From NCBI GenBank assembly GCA_024919215.1, contig CP103437.1, forward strand, positions 248,001 to 312,000: a stretch of DNA of 64,000 nt. The letters run 5' to 3'. This DNA comes from Methylophilaceae bacterium LSUCC0665 (GTDB taxonomy: Bacteria; Pseudomonadota; Gammaproteobacteria; Burkholderiales; Methylophilaceae). Numbering within the stretch: position 1 is the stretch's first letter; each line of letters begins with the position of its first letter. The translations under genes were made by a program, and so were the position numbers. Positions 10,159 through 18,980 of this stretch are shown here, one piece after another. The notes under the pieces are model-generated. The model had not been told where the DNA came from, did not search any database, and was given only the letters and a program-made list of their open reading frames with translations.

Positions 10159-11154
10159 ATGAATAAAATTTTATTTTTAATTGTAACTTTATTATCTCCC
10201 TTTTGGGTTCATGCTTACCCAGCTCAATATGAGCTTTTTGAACTGAATAAATCCATGATCCAATTATGGGTCAGTTATGAGAAGGGTGTTACTGGAACAG
10301 GATCGGGCGTTGTGATTAAAAAAAATCACGTGGCAACTGATTGTCATGTTTTTCAGAATGCGACTGGTGTGAATGTTGTTAAATATCATGATACCTACAG
10401 CCCTATAGGGGTTTATGCGGACTGGGAACATGATATATGTGTTCTTAAGTTTGATAACCTTCCCCTTGAACCAGTGCAGGTCCGTCAGAGTGAATCTATC
10501 CAGTACGAAGAAGAAGTATTTACCTTAACCTTTCCAAATGACAATCCAGTTCCATTACCATCATATGGTAAGGTAAAAGCTCTTTACAACTTTGACAAAG
10601 GTTCAATAATTCGAACCTCTGCTACATTCACTGTTGGCTCAAGTGGCGGAGCTTTATTTGATAATGATTTTAATTTGATTGGCATTACAACTTTTAAGAG
10701 CCCAGGAAAACGATTAGGTTATTTTTATTGTTTACCCACTGAATGGATAGATAAAGTTATGCAAACAAAAATGCTTACTGATATTAGGAGTGAAACAGCC
10801 CCTTTTTGGGCCTTGCCGGATGAGCAGAAGCCATTTTTTATGCAAGTGGTTTTACCTCTTCAAGATTCTAATTGGGATGAAGTGAAAAGAATTGCTAAGA
10901 TGTGGACTCAGTCTGAAGATGATAGCACCAATGCATGGTTTTATTTAGGTTTAGCGGAGAAAGAATTTAATCGAGATTTTGCTAAGCTTTTTTTAAATAA
11001 ATCTATCTCTTTAAATCCAAGAAATTTAGATGCTCTTGAAGTGCTATATAAATTATCCTCTGAAGAGGATGATGGTGAAGCAATTAAAAAGTATAAATCT
11101 ATGATTGAATCTGTTGATCCAGATTATTTTGTAGATTACGACAGCCAAGTCTAA
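10159..11154 (+). CDS. Exported trypsin-like serine protease with C-terminal TPR-like region
   Basis: A 331-aa protein. Residues 1-19 form a signal peptide ending WVHA. A trypsin/DegP-like fold follows, with the likely triad His63 (ATDCHVF), Asp92 (EHDICVLKF) and Ser162 in GSSGGALFD. No PDZ domain follows. Instead the last 100 residues (AWFYLGLAEKEF, then FLNKSISLNPRNLDAL) look like tetratricopeptide helices. I start at ATG 10159, which gives a clean signal peptide; ATG 10141 is in frame but overlaps the modA start. Substrate and regulation are unknown. Its stop is 3 bp from the convergent tRNA-Arg gene. Confidence 0.8.
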   Translation: MNKILFLIVTLLSPFWVHAYPAQYELFELNKSMIQLWVSYEKGVTGTGSGVVIKKNHVATDCHVFQNATGVNVVKYHDTYSPIGVYADWEHDICVLKFDNLPLEPVQVRQSESIQYEEEVFTLTFPNDNPVPLPSYGKVKALYNFDKGSIIRTSATFTVGSSGGALFDNDFNLIGITTFKSPGKRLGYFYCLPTEWIDKVMQTKMLTDIRSETAPFWALPDEQKPFFMQVVLPLQDSNWDEVKRIAKMWTQSEDDSTNAWFYLGLAEKEFNRDFAKLFLNKSISLNPRNLDALEVLYKLSSEEDDGEAIKKYKSMIESVDPDYFVDYDSQV

Positions 11155-11157
11155 TAA

Positions 11158-11234
11158 TGGCGCGCCCGAAGAGATTCGAACTCCTGACCACTTGGTTCGA
11201 AGCCAAGTACTCTATCCAGCTGAGCTACGGGCGC
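11158..11234 (-). tRNA. tRNA-Arg (anticodon TCG)
   Basis: Complete 77-nt cloverleaf including encoded CCA. The acceptor GCGCCCG pairs with CGGGCGC, the anticodon arm is CTTGG-CTTCGAA-CCAAG, and the T-loop is TTCGAAT. It differs from its neighbour at only two positions, one of them the wobble base. Expected to read CGA and possibly other CGN codons. Confidence 0.95.
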
Positions 11235-11247
11235 AGATAGATTTAAA

Positions 11248-11324
11248 TGGCGCGCCCGAAGAGATTCGAACTCCTGACCCCTTGGTTCGTAGCCAAGTAC
11301 TCTATCCAGCTGAGCTACGGGCGC
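11248..11324 (-). tRNA. tRNA-Arg (anticodon ACG)
   Basis: Complete 77-nt cloverleaf with encoded CCA, transcribed first of the tandem pair, with a 13-bp spacer to the tRNA-Arg(TCG) gene. The anticodon loop is CTACGAA. A34 is normally deaminated to inosine by TadA so that it reads CGU, CGC and CGA. Confidence 0.96.
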
Positions 11325-11333
11325 GTCACCGCT

Positions 11334-11339
11334 ATTATA
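11334..11339 (-). promoter_or_regulatory. -10 element of the tandem tRNA-Arg genes
   Basis: TATAAT on the minus strand, 9 nt upstream of the mature 5' end of tRNA-Arg(ACG), so transcription would begin only a few nt before the tRNA. The -35 region is weak (GTTAAA-like at 16 bp). Confidence 0.55.
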
Positions 11340-11360
11340 TCCCTAATTTAGTTGTTTTAA

Positions 11361-12452
11361 CTAGTTGCTTGAGACAGGGAGTGTCAAAATTGGCCCAGAC
11401 TTTTCAATCTGTCCTGATTGGAGAGCTGCAATTTGATTGAGTAGCATCAGAGTGTATTTACTTTGCATATCATTGTCTTTAATATAGAACCAATTGCCGC
11501 GATATTCAACTGCTATAGTTGCCTGTTCGGGTGGTTTTTTTGAGGTATGAACTGTAAATAAATCATTCAGCACATCTTGCCAATCAAAGTCTTCCCCATT
11601 TTGATTCTTAGTGACAGTTACCCGACCTTCCTTAATATCATCTGCAGGAATTGTAACTCCATGTGATAAGAAAAATAAAATACCTGCTAGAGATCTAGAT
11701 TCAATTTGAATGTTGTCATTTGATGAAGCATCAAAATAATTTGGGGTGATAGGGATAATATTATTTTTAACATTAATATTGAGTTCAGATAAAAACATTT
11801 CTACTTCAGTATCGTTGATATGATCTTTTTTAATCAAGAGGGCTAAGTCACCTGGATTTCCATCAAGTTGATATCCCAAGGTAATCTTTGATGTTTTTTG
11901 TAGCTGTCTGAAATTTTTAGCAATTTTATTAAACGTAATATAATCTGGAGAGTTTGTTGGTGTTGGCCCAGAAGCTTCGGAAGCATTATTAATATGATTA
12001 ATTTTATTAACAGTTAGTCGAAGAATTCTCTCCAAACTCCATCCAGATCGAGCCAAAAGCAGAATGATCTGATGATCAATTGGTGTGAGTACATTTTTTA
12101 CAAAATCTGCACCAGATAGAGGTGAATAAGAAATAGTGGGTTTTTCAATATATTCGGTGTTTCCACGAATTCCAATATTATTTTTTCCTACCGCATCACT
12201 TTCAAAGATGGAGCCATCTAAACCAAAACCTTCTTTCCAATTAAACGACGTGGACACACTATTCACTTTTAGAAAAGCAGGATTGTCTGCATACCTTAAA
12301 CGAACAAGATTTAATAAAATTTCTTCATCGTCAGTTTGTGCAAGTACTTTATTATATTCATTTCTTCCTGCTTTCATAAAGTCTGGACCGAATTGACTGC
12401 AGCTGGAAAGTAGAAGAGATGTGATTAGAAAAAAGAAAATTTTTTGCAACAT
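11361..12452 (-). CDS. Uncharacterised lipoprotein
   Basis: A 363-aa protein with a lipoprotein signal peptide: hydrophobic residues 5-17, then the lipobox LLSSC with Cys near residue 18. The segment after it (NEYNKVLAQTDDEEILLNLV, then RLRYADNPAFL) resembles a family of uncharacterised proteobacterial lipoproteins. I recognise the pattern but no function is known to me. I see no catalytic motif. ATG 12452 shares its A with the TGA of the upstream DUF1993-like gene (TGATG), implying coupled translation. Confidence 0.75.
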   Translation of the reverse strand: MLQKIFFFLITSLLLSSCSQFGPDFMKAGRNEYNKVLAQTDDEEILLNLVRLRYADNPAFLKVNSVSTSFNWKEGFGLDGSIFESDAVGKNNIGIRGNTEYIEKPTISYSPLSGADFVKNVLTPIDHQIILLLARSGWSLERILRLTVNKINHINNASEASGPTPTNSPDYITFNKIAKNFRQLQKTSKITLGYQLDGNPGDLALLIKKDHINDTEVEMFLSELNINVKNNIIPITPNYFDASSNDNIQIESRSLAGILFFLSHGVTIPADDIKEGRVTVTKNQNGEDFDWQDVLNDLFTVHTSKKPPEQATIAVEYRGNWFYIKDNDMQSKYTLMLLNQIAALQSGQIEKSGPILTLPVSSN

Positions 12453-12961
12453 CAAAATTTACCTGTAAAGTCCCATTTACCTAAATTAACACCATTCATT
12501 CTTAAAATATTGTAGGTCGTGGTCATATGGAAGAAAAAATGAGGAATAATCCAGCGTTTTAAATAATCTTCACCATTCTTAAAAGTAAATTTTTTATCTC
12601 GTATAAAAAATTCGATGTATTTATTTTCTGAGCCGGCCATATGTGCAGGTTTAATTTTTTTTAAAAAGTTTATTGTTTTAGTAATGCGACTTTGAAGTTG
12701 TTTGATTGTTCTTTCATTATCTGCATAACTAGGTGCATTTTTTTCTGCCAACCTCCCAATACCTTTTCTTACCATGTCTGTTCCAATTTGAATTTGGCGA
12801 GACAAGGGATACATATCAGCAATTAATCGACTGTTAACATAGACTGTTGAGTCAATTTTTCTTTTATCTGCAAATCGCTGAGCTTTATTGAGTATTTTTA
12901 ATAGATTTTCAAGCATATTAATTAGCATTGGTACTGATAATTCATACATTGGTACTTGCAT
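12452..12961 (-). CDS. DUF1993 family protein (DinB-like fold)
   Basis: A 169-aa soluble, helical protein. The N-terminus (YELSVPMLINMLENLLKILN, then KAQRFADKRK) and the C-terminal FFFHMTTTYNILRMNGVNLG with an extra His fit the DUF1993 family, which adopts a four-helix fold related to DinB proteins. The function of the family is unknown. It is first of a two-gene unit with the downstream lipoprotein, whose start overlaps its stop. The gene begins 16 bp upstream of the tRNA-Ser 3' end and is transcribed in the same direction. Confidence 0.75.
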   Translation of the reverse strand: MQVPMYELSVPMLINMLENLLKILNKAQRFADKRKIDSTVYVNSRLIADMYPLSRQIQIGTDMVRKGIGRLAEKNAPSYADNERTIKQLQSRITKTINFLKKIKPAHMAGSENKYIEFFIRDKKFTFKNGEDYLKRWIIPHFFFHMTTTYNILRMNGVNLGKWDFTGKF

Positions 12962-12976
12962 ACTTTACCCTTTATA

Positions 12977-13070
12977 TGGCGGAGAGCGAGGGATTCGAAC
13001 CCTCGATACAGGCTTAAACCCGTATGCTTCCTTAGCAGGGAAGTGCCTTCGACCACTCGGCCAGCTCTCC
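12977..13070 (-). tRNA. tRNA-Ser (anticodon GCT)
   Basis: A 94-nt class II tRNA with a long variable arm and encoded CCA. The acceptor GGAGAGC pairs with GCTCTCC, the anticodon arm is CTTCC-CTGCTAA-GGAAG, and the variable arm is ATACGGGTTTAAGCCTGTAT. It reads AGC and AGU. Confidence 0.96.
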
Positions 13071-13085
13071 TTGTTCTAAAAGGCT

Positions 13086-13114
13086 ATTCTAAATGAAAAT
13101 CTTAAACTTCCCAA
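13086..13114 (-). promoter_or_regulatory. Sigma70-type promoter of tRNA-Ser
   Basis: On the minus strand TTGGGA (13114-13109), exactly 17 nt spacer, TAGAAT (13091-13086). It fits precisely between the lysC stop at 13115 and the tRNA 5' end at 13070. Confidence 0.6.
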
Positions 13115-14335
13115 TTATTGATCTAAATTAAATGCTTTATGAAGGGATTGAACAGCCATATCTAATAGACCTTCCTCGATAAGGATAGATATCTTTATTT
13201 CGCTAGTAGAAATTGTACTGATATTAATCCCTTCTTCAGAAAGGGTTCTAAACATTTTGCTAGCCACTCCAACATGAGATTTCATGCCTACTCCAACTAA
13301 AGAAAGTTTTGCAATGTTAGGATCCCCAATAATTTGTTTAGCCTTTAAATGACTTTTCAAGCCCTCAAGAATTTCGATAGTTTTATCTAACTCATTCTTG
13401 TTTACAGTAAATGTAAAATCATTTTCACCATCATGACCAATATTTTGAATAATCATATCCACATCAATATTTTGCTCAGCAATTGGACCTAGGATTTGAT
13501 AGGCTAGCCCGGGGGTATCGGGAATCCCCTGAACAGTTACTTTGGCTTCGTCTCGATTAAAAGCAATTCCTGAAATAATTGGATCTTCCATTTTATGATC
13601 TTCCTCATAAGTAATAATTGTTCCATCACCATTTTTTTCAAAACTTGATAAAACTCTTAATTTAACTTTATATTTCCCAGCAAACTCAACAGAGCGAATT
13701 TGTAAAACCTTAGAGCCTAAGCTGGCTAATTCTAACATCTCCTCAAAGGTGACAGACTTAAGCTTTCTTGCGGTTGAAACAACCCTAGGATCTGTTGTAT
13801 AAATTCCATTAACATCAGTATATATTTGACACTCATCTGCCTTAAGGGCTGCAGCAATAGCAACTGCAGTAGTATCTGATCCACCTCTGCCTAATGTGGT
13901 GATATTTCCATTTTCGTCTGCCCCTTGAAAACCAGCAATGACTAAAACATAGCCATCTGCTAAATCATTTTGGATGTTTTCGGTTCCAATATTAATAATT
14001 CTTGCTTTGGAGTGCGCATTGTCAGTGAGAATTTTCACTTGTGATCCTGTGTAGCTTTTTGCTTTAATTCCTCTTTCCTGAATTGCGAGGGCAGTGAGAC
14101 CGATAGTCACCTGCTCACCTGTTGAGACTATAACGTCAGATTCTCTCGGGCTTGGTTTTTTACTAATATCTTTAATTAATTGCAGAAGCTTATTCGTTTC
14201 TCCTGACATTGCTGATACGACAACAACTACTTGATGGCCGTCATCAACAAATTTTTTGACGCGATCAGCAACCGCATTTATTCTTTCAGGATTGGCAACT
14301 GATGTGCCACCATATTTTTGTACAATCAAGCTCAT
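13115..14335 (-). CDS. lysC: Aspartokinase
   Basis: Phosphorylates aspartate, the entry step to lysine, threonine, methionine and diaminopimelate. The 406-aa protein starts with the kinase signature VQKYGGTSV (residues 4-12). It has SAMSGETNKL, GRGGSDTTAVAIAAAL and the TDVNGIYTTDPR motif. Two C-terminal ACT domains (about 265-400) include VQGIPDTPGLA and KSHVGVASKMF, where lysine or threonine feedback would act. The length matches the short monofunctional betaproteobacterial/Gram-positive type. The start overlaps the alaS stop by 4 bp. Confidence 0.96.
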   Translation of the reverse strand: MSLIVQKYGGTSVANPERINAVADRVKKFVDDGHQVVVVVSAMSGETNKLLQLIKDISKKPSPRESDVIVSTGEQVTIGLTALAIQERGIKAKSYTGSQVKILTDNAHSKARIINIGTENIQNDLADGYVLVIAGFQGADENGNITTLGRGGSDTTAVAIAAALKADECQIYTDVNGIYTTDPRVVSTARKLKSVTFEEMLELASLGSKVLQIRSVEFAGKYKVKLRVLSSFEKNGDGTIITYEEDHKMEDPIISGIAFNRDEAKVTVQGIPDTPGLAYQILGPIAEQNIDVDMIIQNIGHDGENDFTFTVNKNELDKTIEILEGLKSHLKAKQIIGDPNIAKLSLVGVGMKSHVGVASKMFRTLSEEGINISTISTSEIKISILIEEGLLDMAVQSLHKAFNLDQ

Positions 14336-16953
14336 GAATTTAATAGTTTTTTAATCTTTATTAAGGCCTCTGGCAGATCATCGATGTTTTGACCTCCAGC
14401 CATAGCCATATCTGGCTTACCTCCTCCATTACCACCAAGCATATTTGCAAGTTGGCCGGCTATTTTACCAGCATGGAATTGATTTGTGATATCTTTTGTG
14501 ACCCCAACAGCGATATTAATCTTACCTTGATTGACTGTGGCCAAGATGACGATACCAGACACAATATGATTTTTTAAATCATCTATCAAAATTCTCAGTT
14601 GTGGTATCTCAATACTATTAATACTTGTTGAAAGAACTTTCGTTCCATCAATCACTTCAATTTGATCTAAAAGTTCACTCTTAGAAGCATTGGTAATTTT
14701 TTGTTTTAATTGTGCAATAGTTTTTTCTTGATTTTTTACTTGCTCAATCACCTGCTTTATTTTTTCGGCAACATCATCTTTTGTCGTTTTTAACTCTTTA
14801 GCAGTTGCATCCAATAGCTGACTTTGTTTTTCAATAATTTGAATTAAGCTCATCCCAGTTGTTGCTTCAATCCTTCTCACACCTGATGATATTCCGCTTT
14901 CATTCAAAATTTTAAAGAGTCCAATATCTCCAGTTGCATTAACGTGGGTGCCTCCACAGAGCTCTTTACTATTACCAATTGTCAAGACTCGCACTTCATC
15001 ATCATACTTTTCTCCAAAAAGCATCATAGCCCCACTTTTTTTAGCTTTATCTAAAGCCATTACTTCAGCAGAGGTTGGATTATTTTGAAGTATTTCATTG
15101 TTTACAATTTGTTCAACTTGTTGAATTTCTACTTCACTGAGTGCACTAGAGTGTGAAAAATCAAAACGCGTTCTTAATTCATTCACTAAAGAACCTTTTT
15201 GTTCAACATGATCACCCAATACGGTTTTTAAAGCTTTGTGAAGTAAATGGGTGGCTGAGTGATTTCTCTTGATTGAATCTCTTCTAACATGATCTACCTG
15301 ACATAAAACAGGATCTTTTATCTTTAATTGTCCGCGAGTTAATTCACCGATATGAAGAATTACACCATTAGGTAATTTTTGAGTGTCATGAACAATAAAC
15401 TCGGCTTGATCATTAAAAATCTTTCCAATATCGCCTACTTGTCCACCTGATTCAGGATAAAATGGCGATTCTTTCACTACTAAATTACATAGGCTATTTG
15501 CCGATACTTCATCTACAGGTTCATTGTTTAGAATAATTGATTCAATTTTGGAAAATTCTTCATTGTGTGTGTATGCCAAAAATTTTGTTGGATCGGTATC
15601 AATCACGATCGACTCTTTTGCTTTAAATTGGGAAGCATTCTTGGCTTTATTTTTTTGTTCAGCCATATCTTGATCAAAACCAACTAGATCAATAGTAAGT
15701 TCATGTTCTCGACAAATATCTGCTGTTAAATCGATTGGAAATCCAAACGTATCATGAAGTTTAAAAGCGATTGAGCCATTAAAAATAGTCAATTTGTTTT
15801 TTTTGTTAAGTTTAATCTCATGCTCAAGGATATTCATTCCATTGGCAATAGTTTCAAAAAACTTTTCCTCTTCTTGAAGGGTCGTTTTTTCAATTTTCTT
15901 TATATTAATTAAAAGCTCTGGATAGGCGGCATTCATATGTTTAGCGACACTATTAAGAATAGGAATTAAAAAAGATTGATTTGCACCTAGCTTATAACCA
16001 TGACGTATTGCACGTCTTAAAATTCTCCTTAAGACATAGCCTCTTCCATCATTAGACGGCTGAACTCCGTCATTGATAAGAAAAGCAATTGATCTAATAT
16101 GATCCGCAATTACTTTTAAAGATGGATGTGATAAATCCTGACATTTCAGAGTTTGAGCAGTGTCTTGAATTAAATTTTGAAACAAATCAATTTCATAATT
16201 TGAATGAACAGATTGTAAAACGGCCGATATTCTTTCAAGACCCATTCCGGTGTCCACGGAAGGTTTTGGTAATTCTTCCATTTTGCCATTTTCAGTCCTA
16301 TTGAATTGCATAAAGACTAAATTCCAGATTTCAATAAAACGATCACCATCCTCATTTTCACTACCTGGAGGACCACCTGGAATATCTGCACCATGATCAT
16401 AAAATATTTCACTGCATGGCCCACATGGCCCGGTATCACCCATCATCCAAAAATTATCAGAAATATATTTTTCAGACTTATCTGCAATCTTAATAATTTT
16501 TTCAGCAGGAAGCTTTATAACATCTTTCCATATATCATATGCCTCAATATCTTCATGATAAACAGTTACTAATAGTTTTTCAGCGGGAATTTGAAATCTC
16601 TCAGTTAATAATTCCCATGCATACTGAATCGCTTCCAATTTAAAGTAATCACCAAAACTAAAGTTACCAAGCATTTCGAAAAAAGTGTGATGTCTTGCTG
16701 TGTAGCCGACATTTTCTAAATCATTATGTTTGCCTCCGGCGCGAACGCATTTTTGGCTAGATGTTGCAGTTGTGTATTTTGACTTTTTATATCCAAGGAA
16801 ATAATCTTTAAATTGATTCATACCAGCATTGGCAAACAATAATGTCGGATCATCGCTTGGAACTAAGCTGCTTGAAGGAACAACAGTGTGTCCTTTTTCC
16901 TTAAAAAAATCTAGAAATATTTCTCGTATTTCGTTACTGGTTAATGATTTCAT
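14332..16953 (-). CDS. alaS: Alanyl-tRNA synthetase
   Basis: Charges tRNA-Ala. The 873 aa are near the E. coli length (876). N-terminal class II catalytic motifs include TLLFANAGMNQFKDYFLG and SVDTGMGLERI. The editing domain carries the zinc-binding HSATHLLHKAL (HxxxH near residue 567) and CGGTHVNATGDIG near 665. The C-terminal C-Ala domain ends with GGNGGGKPDMAMAGGQ. The start overlaps the recX stop by 4 bp and the stop overlaps lysC, placing it in a recA-recX-alaS-lysC unit. Confidence 0.98.
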   Translation of the reverse strand: MKSLTSNEIREIFLDFFKEKGHTVVPSSSLVPSDDPTLLFANAGMNQFKDYFLGYKKSKYTTATSSQKCVRAGGKHNDLENVGYTARHHTFFEMLGNFSFGDYFKLEAIQYAWELLTERFQIPAEKLLVTVYHEDIEAYDIWKDVIKLPAEKIIKIADKSEKYISDNFWMMGDTGPCGPCSEIFYDHGADIPGGPPGSENEDGDRFIEIWNLVFMQFNRTENGKMEELPKPSVDTGMGLERISAVLQSVHSNYEIDLFQNLIQDTAQTLKCQDLSHPSLKVIADHIRSIAFLINDGVQPSNDGRGYVLRRILRRAIRHGYKLGANQSFLIPILNSVAKHMNAAYPELLINIKKIEKTTLQEEEKFFETIANGMNILEHEIKLNKKNKLTIFNGSIAFKLHDTFGFPIDLTADICREHELTIDLVGFDQDMAEQKNKAKNASQFKAKESIVIDTDPTKFLAYTHNEEFSKIESIILNNEPVDEVSANSLCNLVVKESPFYPESGGQVGDIGKIFNDQAEFIVHDTQKLPNGVILHIGELTRGQLKIKDPVLCQVDHVRRDSIKRNHSATHLLHKALKTVLGDHVEQKGSLVNELRTRFDFSHSSALSEVEIQQVEQIVNNEILQNNPTSAEVMALDKAKKSGAMMLFGEKYDDEVRVLTIGNSKELCGGTHVNATGDIGLFKILNESGISSGVRRIEATTGMSLIQIIEKQSQLLDATAKELKTTKDDVAEKIKQVIEQVKNQEKTIAQLKQKITNASKSELLDQIEVIDGTKVLSTSINSIEIPQLRILIDDLKNHIVSGIVILATVNQGKINIAVGVTKDITNQFHAGKIAGQLANMLGGNGGGKPDMAMAGGQNIDDLPEALIKIKKLLNS

Positions 16954-17402
16954 TTGATAATTTTTTTTATAGTATCGAAACTAAAACCTCTATTTTGCAT
17001 AAATTTAATCTGTTTATTTTTTTCATTTAAATCTGATGGTAGCGATGTATATTTTTTCTTCCATACCAATCTTGCAGACTCGTATTCTTCGTCCCTTAAG
17101 GCATCAACAAATTCCTCAATCAAAAAATCATCAATTTCTTTTTGTTTTAACTCATAGCTTATTTTCTGTAGGCCAAATTTTCTTTTTTTTGAGTTAACAA
17201 ATGATTCACAAAATCGATAATCTGATTGTAGGCCTTTTGTTTTGAGTTCTTCGACAATTTGATAACAGCTGTCTAAATTCAAATCTAATTCATCAGTAGC
17301 AAAAGATTTAATTTTATTTATCAACTCAACAAAGCCATATTCTCTTTTAGCAAGATAGTAAAGAGCCCTGTTTTTTAATCTTTTGAGAGGATCATTAGCT
17401 TG
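16950..17402 (-). CDS. recX: Regulatory protein RecX
   Basis: Modulates RecA filaments. The 150-aa helical-repeat protein has the N-terminal [20 protein letters not shown] motif and later [18 protein letters not shown], matching RecX (usual 150-170 aa). The frame runs back to 17444, but ATG 17402 is preferred because it gives the normal N-terminus ([15 protein letters not shown]) and an 8-nt overlap with the end of recA. The repeated upstream MKMQLMKMQ residues come from reading the acidic recA tail in another frame. Confidence 0.9.
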   Translation of the reverse strand, partial: QANDPLKRLKNRALYYLAKREYGFVELINKIKSFATDELDLNLDSCYQIVEELKTKGLQSDYRFCESFVNSKKRKFGLQKISYELKQKEIDDFLIEEFVDALRDEEYESARLVWKKKYTSLPSDLNEKNKQIKFMQNRGFSFDTIKKIIK

Positions 17403-18447
17403 CATCTTCATCAATTGCATCTTCATCAGCTTGATTTTCAACAATCATTTTTGAATTTGCAAGATTTGCGTTAGATCTGATTTGATCTTCAAGGCTCTTT
17501 GAAATATCTGGATTTTGCTTTAAATACTCTCGAACATTATCTTTACCTTGACCAATTTTCTCACCATTATAGCTGTACCAAGCGCCGGCTTTTTCGATCA
17601 ATTTTAATTGAACACCTTGTTCAATGATTTCACCTTCCAGAGATATACCCTCGCCATACATCACATCAAATTCTGCTTGGCGGAAAGGAGGAGCAACCTT
17701 ATTCTTAACTACTTTTACACGAGTTTCGGCTCCAACGACTTCATCACCTTTTTTAATTGCACCAATCCTTCTGATATCGAGCCTAACGGATGAGTAAAAC
17801 TTCAAAGCATTACCACCTGTGGTAGTTTCAGGATTTCCAAACATAACCCCGATCTTCATTCGAATTTGGTTAATAAAAATTACCAAGGTGTTAGTCTTTT
17901 TGATATTTCCAGTAAGCTTTCTTAAGGCTTGTGACATCAATCTTGCCTGTAAACCCATATGAGAATCTCCCATATCACCTTCAATTTCTGCTCGGGGTGT
18001 CAATGCTGCAACTGAATCAACTACCACCACATCAACTGAACCACTTCTAACAAGCATGTCTGTAATTTCCAAGGCTTGTTCTCCAGTGTCAGGCTGGGAA
18101 ATAAGAAGGTCGGTAAGATTTACACCTAGTTTGGCAGCATACTGTGTGTCAAGAGCGTGTTCTGCATCAATAAAAGCGGCCGTACCTCCTGCTTTTTGTG
18201 CAGCGGCAATAACCGATAAGGTTAGAGATGTTTTTCCGGATGATTCAGGCCCATAAATTTCTACAACCCTTCCTTTTGGAAGACCGCCGATACCTAGGGC
18301 TATATCTAAACCTAAAGACCCTGTAGAAATTGCTTCAATGGATTCATCAATTTCAGTTCCATCCATTTTCATTACAGAGCCTTTACCAAATTGTTTTTCA
18401 ATTTGGGCCATTGCGGCTTCAAGCGCTTTTTGTTTATTTTCATCCAT
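17395..18447 (-). CDS. recA: Recombinase RecA
   Basis: ATP-dependent strand-exchange recombinase, 350 aa. Walker [13 protein letters not shown] lies near residue 65, [20 protein letters not shown] near 138, loop L2 [17 protein letters not shown] near 203, and an acidic C-terminus follows. It is followed by the overlapping recX. I see no CTGT-N8-ACAG LexA box in the 44-bp gap upstream or in the adjoining end of pncC. A TATAAA at 18452-18457 is the only -10-like element close to the start. Confidence 0.99.
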   Translation of the reverse strand: MDENKQKALEAAMAQIEKQFGKGSVMKMDGTEIDESIEAISTGSLGLDIALGIGGLPKGRVVEIYGPESSGKTSLTLSVIAAAQKAGGTAAFIDAEHALDTQYAAKLGVNLTDLLISQPDTGEQALEITDMLVRSGSVDVVVVDSVAALTPRAEIEGDMGDSHMGLQARLMSQALRKLTGNIKKTNTLVIFINQIRMKIGVMFGNPETTTGGNALKFYSSVRLDIRRIGAIKKGDEVVGAETRVKVVKNKVAPPFRQAEFDVMYGEGISLEGEIIEQGVQLKLIEKAGAWYSYNGEKIGQGKDNVREYLKQNPDISKSLEDQIRSNANLANSKMIVENQADEDAIDEDAS

Positions 18448-18491
18448 TATTTTTATACCCTAAGATTTAGTTTATTTGACTTGTAATTATT

Positions 18492-18980
18492 TCATATTTG
18501 ACCATTAAAAGTAAGTTTATCGAGTTCATCAATAATAAAATTTACCGTCTGTTCTCTAATGGATGATCTATTTCCAGATAGCTCTAATTTATAGTCTTTT
18601 AATACTCTTTCCTTAAATGCAAAACAAATAAAAACAGTACCCACAGGCTTTTCAGTTGACCCTCCGTTTGGCCCAGCGATACCTGTAATTGAAATAGAAA
18701 ACACTGCACTAGAGTTTTTTTGTGCTCCAATAGCCATTTCTTGAGCAACCTCTTGGCTCACAGCGCCACATTCTGTTAACGATTCTTTTTTTACCCCTAA
18801 TAGTCTGATCTTAGATTCATTACTGTAGGTTATTAATCCACAGTCAAACCAGGCTGAACTTCCGGATTCATCAGTAATTTTTTTTGCTAATAAACCACCG
18901 GTACATGATTCAGCGACACAAAGATGAAAATTATTATCAATAAATTTTTTTGCAATATTATGAAGCTTGCTAGAGGACAT
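18492..18980 (-). CDS. pncC: Nicotinamide-nucleotide amidohydrolase PncC (CinA C-terminal domain)
   Basis: Deamidates nicotinamide mononucleotide to nicotinate mononucleotide in the pyridine nucleotide cycle. The 162-aa single-domain protein carries the family motifs CVAESCTGGLLAKKI near residue 20, GLITYSNESKIRLLGV near 47 and ITGIAGPNGGSTEKPVGTV near 98. It corresponds to the C-terminal half of CinA. ATG 18980 is chosen over TTG 18989; it overlaps the end of pgpA by 11 bp. A pncC gene directly upstream of recA is a frequent proteobacterial arrangement. Confidence 0.92.
   Translation of the reverse strand: MSSSKLHNIAKKFIDNNFHLCVAESCTGGLLAKKITDESGSSAWFDCGLITYSNESKIRLLGVKKESLTECGAVSQEVAQEMAIGAQKNSSAVFSISITGIAGPNGGSTEKPVGTVFICFAFKERVLKDYKLELSGNRSSIREQTVNFIIDELDKLTFNGQI

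Noticed and set aside
11192-11440. 82-codon open frame over the tRNA-Arg genes
   Set aside because: It is antisense to both tRNA genes and encodes the tRNA repeat twice; no ribosome binding site or family features.
17403-17444. Longer RecX start with repeated MKMQ residues
   Set aside because: These codons read the acidic recA tail in another frame; ATG 17402 gives the family N-terminus.
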